Origin: JBKECY01 sp047975025
GTDB lineage: Bacteria > Bacillota > Clostridia > Lachnospirales > Lachnospiraceae
Assembly (NCBI GenBank): GCA_047975025.1
Contig: JBKECY010000060.1
Location: 1 to 7,009, forward strand
Length of the DNA stretch: 7,009 bases
Reading direction: 5' to 3'
The notes beneath the pieces were generated by a model that was not told where the DNA came from, made no database searches, and saw only the letters and a program-made list of their open reading frames with translations. The position numbers and the translations under genes are program-made. Below, one piece after another: positions 5,804-7,009 of this stretch (its first letter is position 1; each line of letters starts with the position of its first letter).

Positions 5804-6941
5804 ATGTTACAAGAAATTAGTTTAGACAAGATACTACCGAACCCGAATAACCCCAGACAGGACTTGTGGGGATCTCGCAGAGTTGGCAGAGAGTATAAAA
5901 GAGAACGGTATACTGCAAAACCTTACAGTGGTAAATAACGGAGATGGTACTTACATTAATGTGATTGGGCACCGTAGGGCTGCAGCTGCAAGGCTAGCGG
6001 GACTAAATACAGCGCCTTGTACAGTAGTTGAAATGGATCAACAGACTCAGGCATCCACCATGCTTCTCGAGAATATGCAGAGGTCAGATTTAACAGTGAT
6101 AGAGGAAGCGCAGGGCTTTCAGATGTGTCTGAACCTAGGACTTACAGAAGGAGATCTAAGTAAGAAGACAGGCCTTAGCAAAAAGACAGTAAAACATAGA
6201 GTAAAGTTACTGGAATTGGATCAGGAACTATTGAAAGAAAAGACGAAAGATGCCACCATTTTTGATTTTATTCAGTTGGAAAAGATTAAGGATATTAATC
6301 TCAGAAATAAGGTGTTAGAAAGCATGGGGACTGGAAACTTCAACTATAACCTACAAAATGCTATCCATAAAGAGAAACTTCTAAAACTTTTTATAGAATT
6401 GAATGCAAAATTGATGCCCTTAGTAGATGGTAATTTAAGTAAGCAACCAGACTGGGGAGTGTACGACTATGTTGAAGGTTGGGATCAATGGTCTAATGTG
6501 GAAAGATTTGAATATGAATTTCCAGATGATAATAGAAAGTACTTCCTTTATAGTGATTTGGAAAACTTTAAGATTAGACTCTACCGAGAGAAGCAAAACG
6601 AAGAAGAAAAGCCACGTGAAAAATCGAAATGGGAAATCGAACAGGAAGAACGTGCTGAAAGACGAAAGAAATGGGTTACCCTTGGAACCGAATTATATGC
6701 ACTAAGACTAGATTTTATACGTACCCTCGTAACATATGCAGGTCAAGAGCATTACAACATAGCAAAGAAGTATATAACACTTGCTATGCTAATTTTAGGT
6801 AAGTATGAGGATATTAATTTAGATGAATTGGAAAAAGAAGGATTTGATATAGGTGAATGTGTAGAGATATCAGGTGATGTATTAATGGATGTGGAGTGCC
6901 CCCCGATCTTTGTACCAGTGGAAGAGTTAGTTTTGATATGA
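5804..6941 (+). pseudogene. ParB/RepB/Spo0J-like protein, frameshifted near the start, 3' end fused into IS
   Basis: From ATG 5804 the frame reads MLQEISLDKILPNPNNPRQD, the classic ParB N-terminus, but is lost at TTGTGGGG (5864-5871) and stops at 5938. The correct continuation DLAELAESIKENGILQNL is one base out of phase and runs open from 5883 to 6941. Removing one base (T5867 or a neighbour) gives 378 residues with NPNNPR (13-18), GHRRAAAARLAG (55-66), ENMQRSDLTVIEEA (89-102) and a helix-turn-helix (about 114-138). GxxRxxA and ENxxR are the CTP/phosphate-binding motifs of ParB clamps. The C-terminal half is AT-rich, with a charged segment around 255-285. No ParA is nearby, so partition is doubtful; phage regulation or DNA loading are alternatives. 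The last 16 or so residues seem encoded by an IS3 end, so the natural C-terminus is probably lost. Confidence 0.85.
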
Positions 6942-6942
6942 T
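6934..6942 (+). promoter_or_regulatory. Possible extended -10 promoter for the transposase
   Basis: TGATATGAT (6934-6942) matches an extended -10 (TGn followed by TATGAT). The only -35-like hexamer, TTGTAC (6910-6915), is 21 bases away, which is too far for ideal spacing; an extended -10 can work without it. The element overlaps the ParB stop codon (6939-6941). Confidence 0.35.
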
Positions 6943-6969
6943 AAACTAACAAAAAGGAGCAGTACAAAA

Positions 6970-7009
6970 ATGGGAAAAGCAAGGTACACAACGGAGCAAA
7001 TCATCGTCA
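6970..7009 (+). CDS. IS3-family transposase OrfA, N-terminal fragment
   Basis: ATG 6970 follows AAGGAG (6954-6959) by 10 bases and opens MGKARYTTEQIIV before the window ends. The K/R-x-RYTTEQII start is characteristic of IS3-family OrfA, the helix-turn-helix protein that binds the element's inverted repeats and is joined to the DDE-type OrfB by -1 frameshifting. Only 13 residues are visible, so the assignment rests on that motif plus the IS-like end upstream. The alternative is an unrelated small phage gene with a similar N-terminus. Confidence 0.65.
   Translation, partial: MGKARYTTEQIIV

Larger units (their letters stand above)
6890..7009 (+). mobile_element. Left end of an IS3-family insertion sequence (partial)
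   Basis: TGTGGAGTGCCCCCCGATCT begins at 6890 and continues TTGTACCA. TG followed by a C-rich run and a T-rich patch is the usual look of IS3-family terminal inverted repeats. The distance to the transposase start at 6970 (80 bases) is right for that family. The exact first base (6890 or 6892) is uncertain, and the right end and target duplication lie outside the window. Confidence 0.55.

Noticed and set aside
5864..5871. Programmed +1 frameshifting in the ParB gene
   Set aside because: TTG-TGG offers no re-pairing in the +1 frame, no stop or known stimulator is adjacent, and ParB genes are not known to use it. An indel is simpler.
6469..6705. 78-residue + strand ORF inside the ParB gene
   Set aside because: It is a Lys/Asn-rich shadow of an AT-rich part of the ParB frame, with no independent support.

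Overview
The window looks like part of the early (recombination and replication) region of a temperate phage or prophage of a low-to-mid G+C Firmicute, most likely a clostridial or Lachnospiraceae-type gut anaerobe. The evidence is the strong AGGAG-type ribosome binding sites, tightly packed co-directional genes with 1-8 base overlaps, many very small genes, and a recognisable phage cassette: an SMC/Rad50-like ATPase, a Sak4-like RecA-fold ATPase, a DUF669 protein, a DEAH-box helicase and a ParB-like protein. The host is inferred from style and composition only. All genes are on the + strand and probably form one operon, with at most one internal break at about 227-282.

Layout: 3-226 is a small two-helix membrane protein, frameshifted near its middle, and a 32-base hairpin covers its 3' end. 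Bases 227-282 are the only intergenic stretch over 50 bases. Two unrecognised small proteins follow (283-483, 476-715). Then comes a helix-turn-helix protein (712-1108) split by a one-base frameshift in a CCCC run. The core cassette runs from 1111 to 5620: SMC-like ATPase, Sak4-like ATPase, DUF669 putative ssDNA-binding protein and SF2 helicase. A 58-residue protein (5624-5800) leads into a ParB-family gene (5804-6941). ParB has a one-base frameshift near its start, and its 3' end appears to run into the left end of an IS3-family insertion sequence, whose first ORF begins at 6970 and leaves the window.

Likely cooperation: in phages with this cassette, Sak4-type ATPases and DUF669 proteins are associated with single-strand annealing and ssDNA handling. 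The SMC-like ATPase and the SF2 helicase would process or remodel DNA ends and branched intermediates. The ParB-like protein may be a DNA-binding CTP clamp or regulator; no ParA is visible. No nuclease, primase or polymerase lies in the window.

The most notable point is damage. Three independent single-base frameshifts (near 135, 898 and 5867) plus a probable IS insertion affect the small and flanking genes, while the three largest core genes and the DUF669 gene are fully open. This fits a decaying prophage, or indel errors in the assembly. I see no clearly new defence or other system; the unusual elements are listed in the findings.
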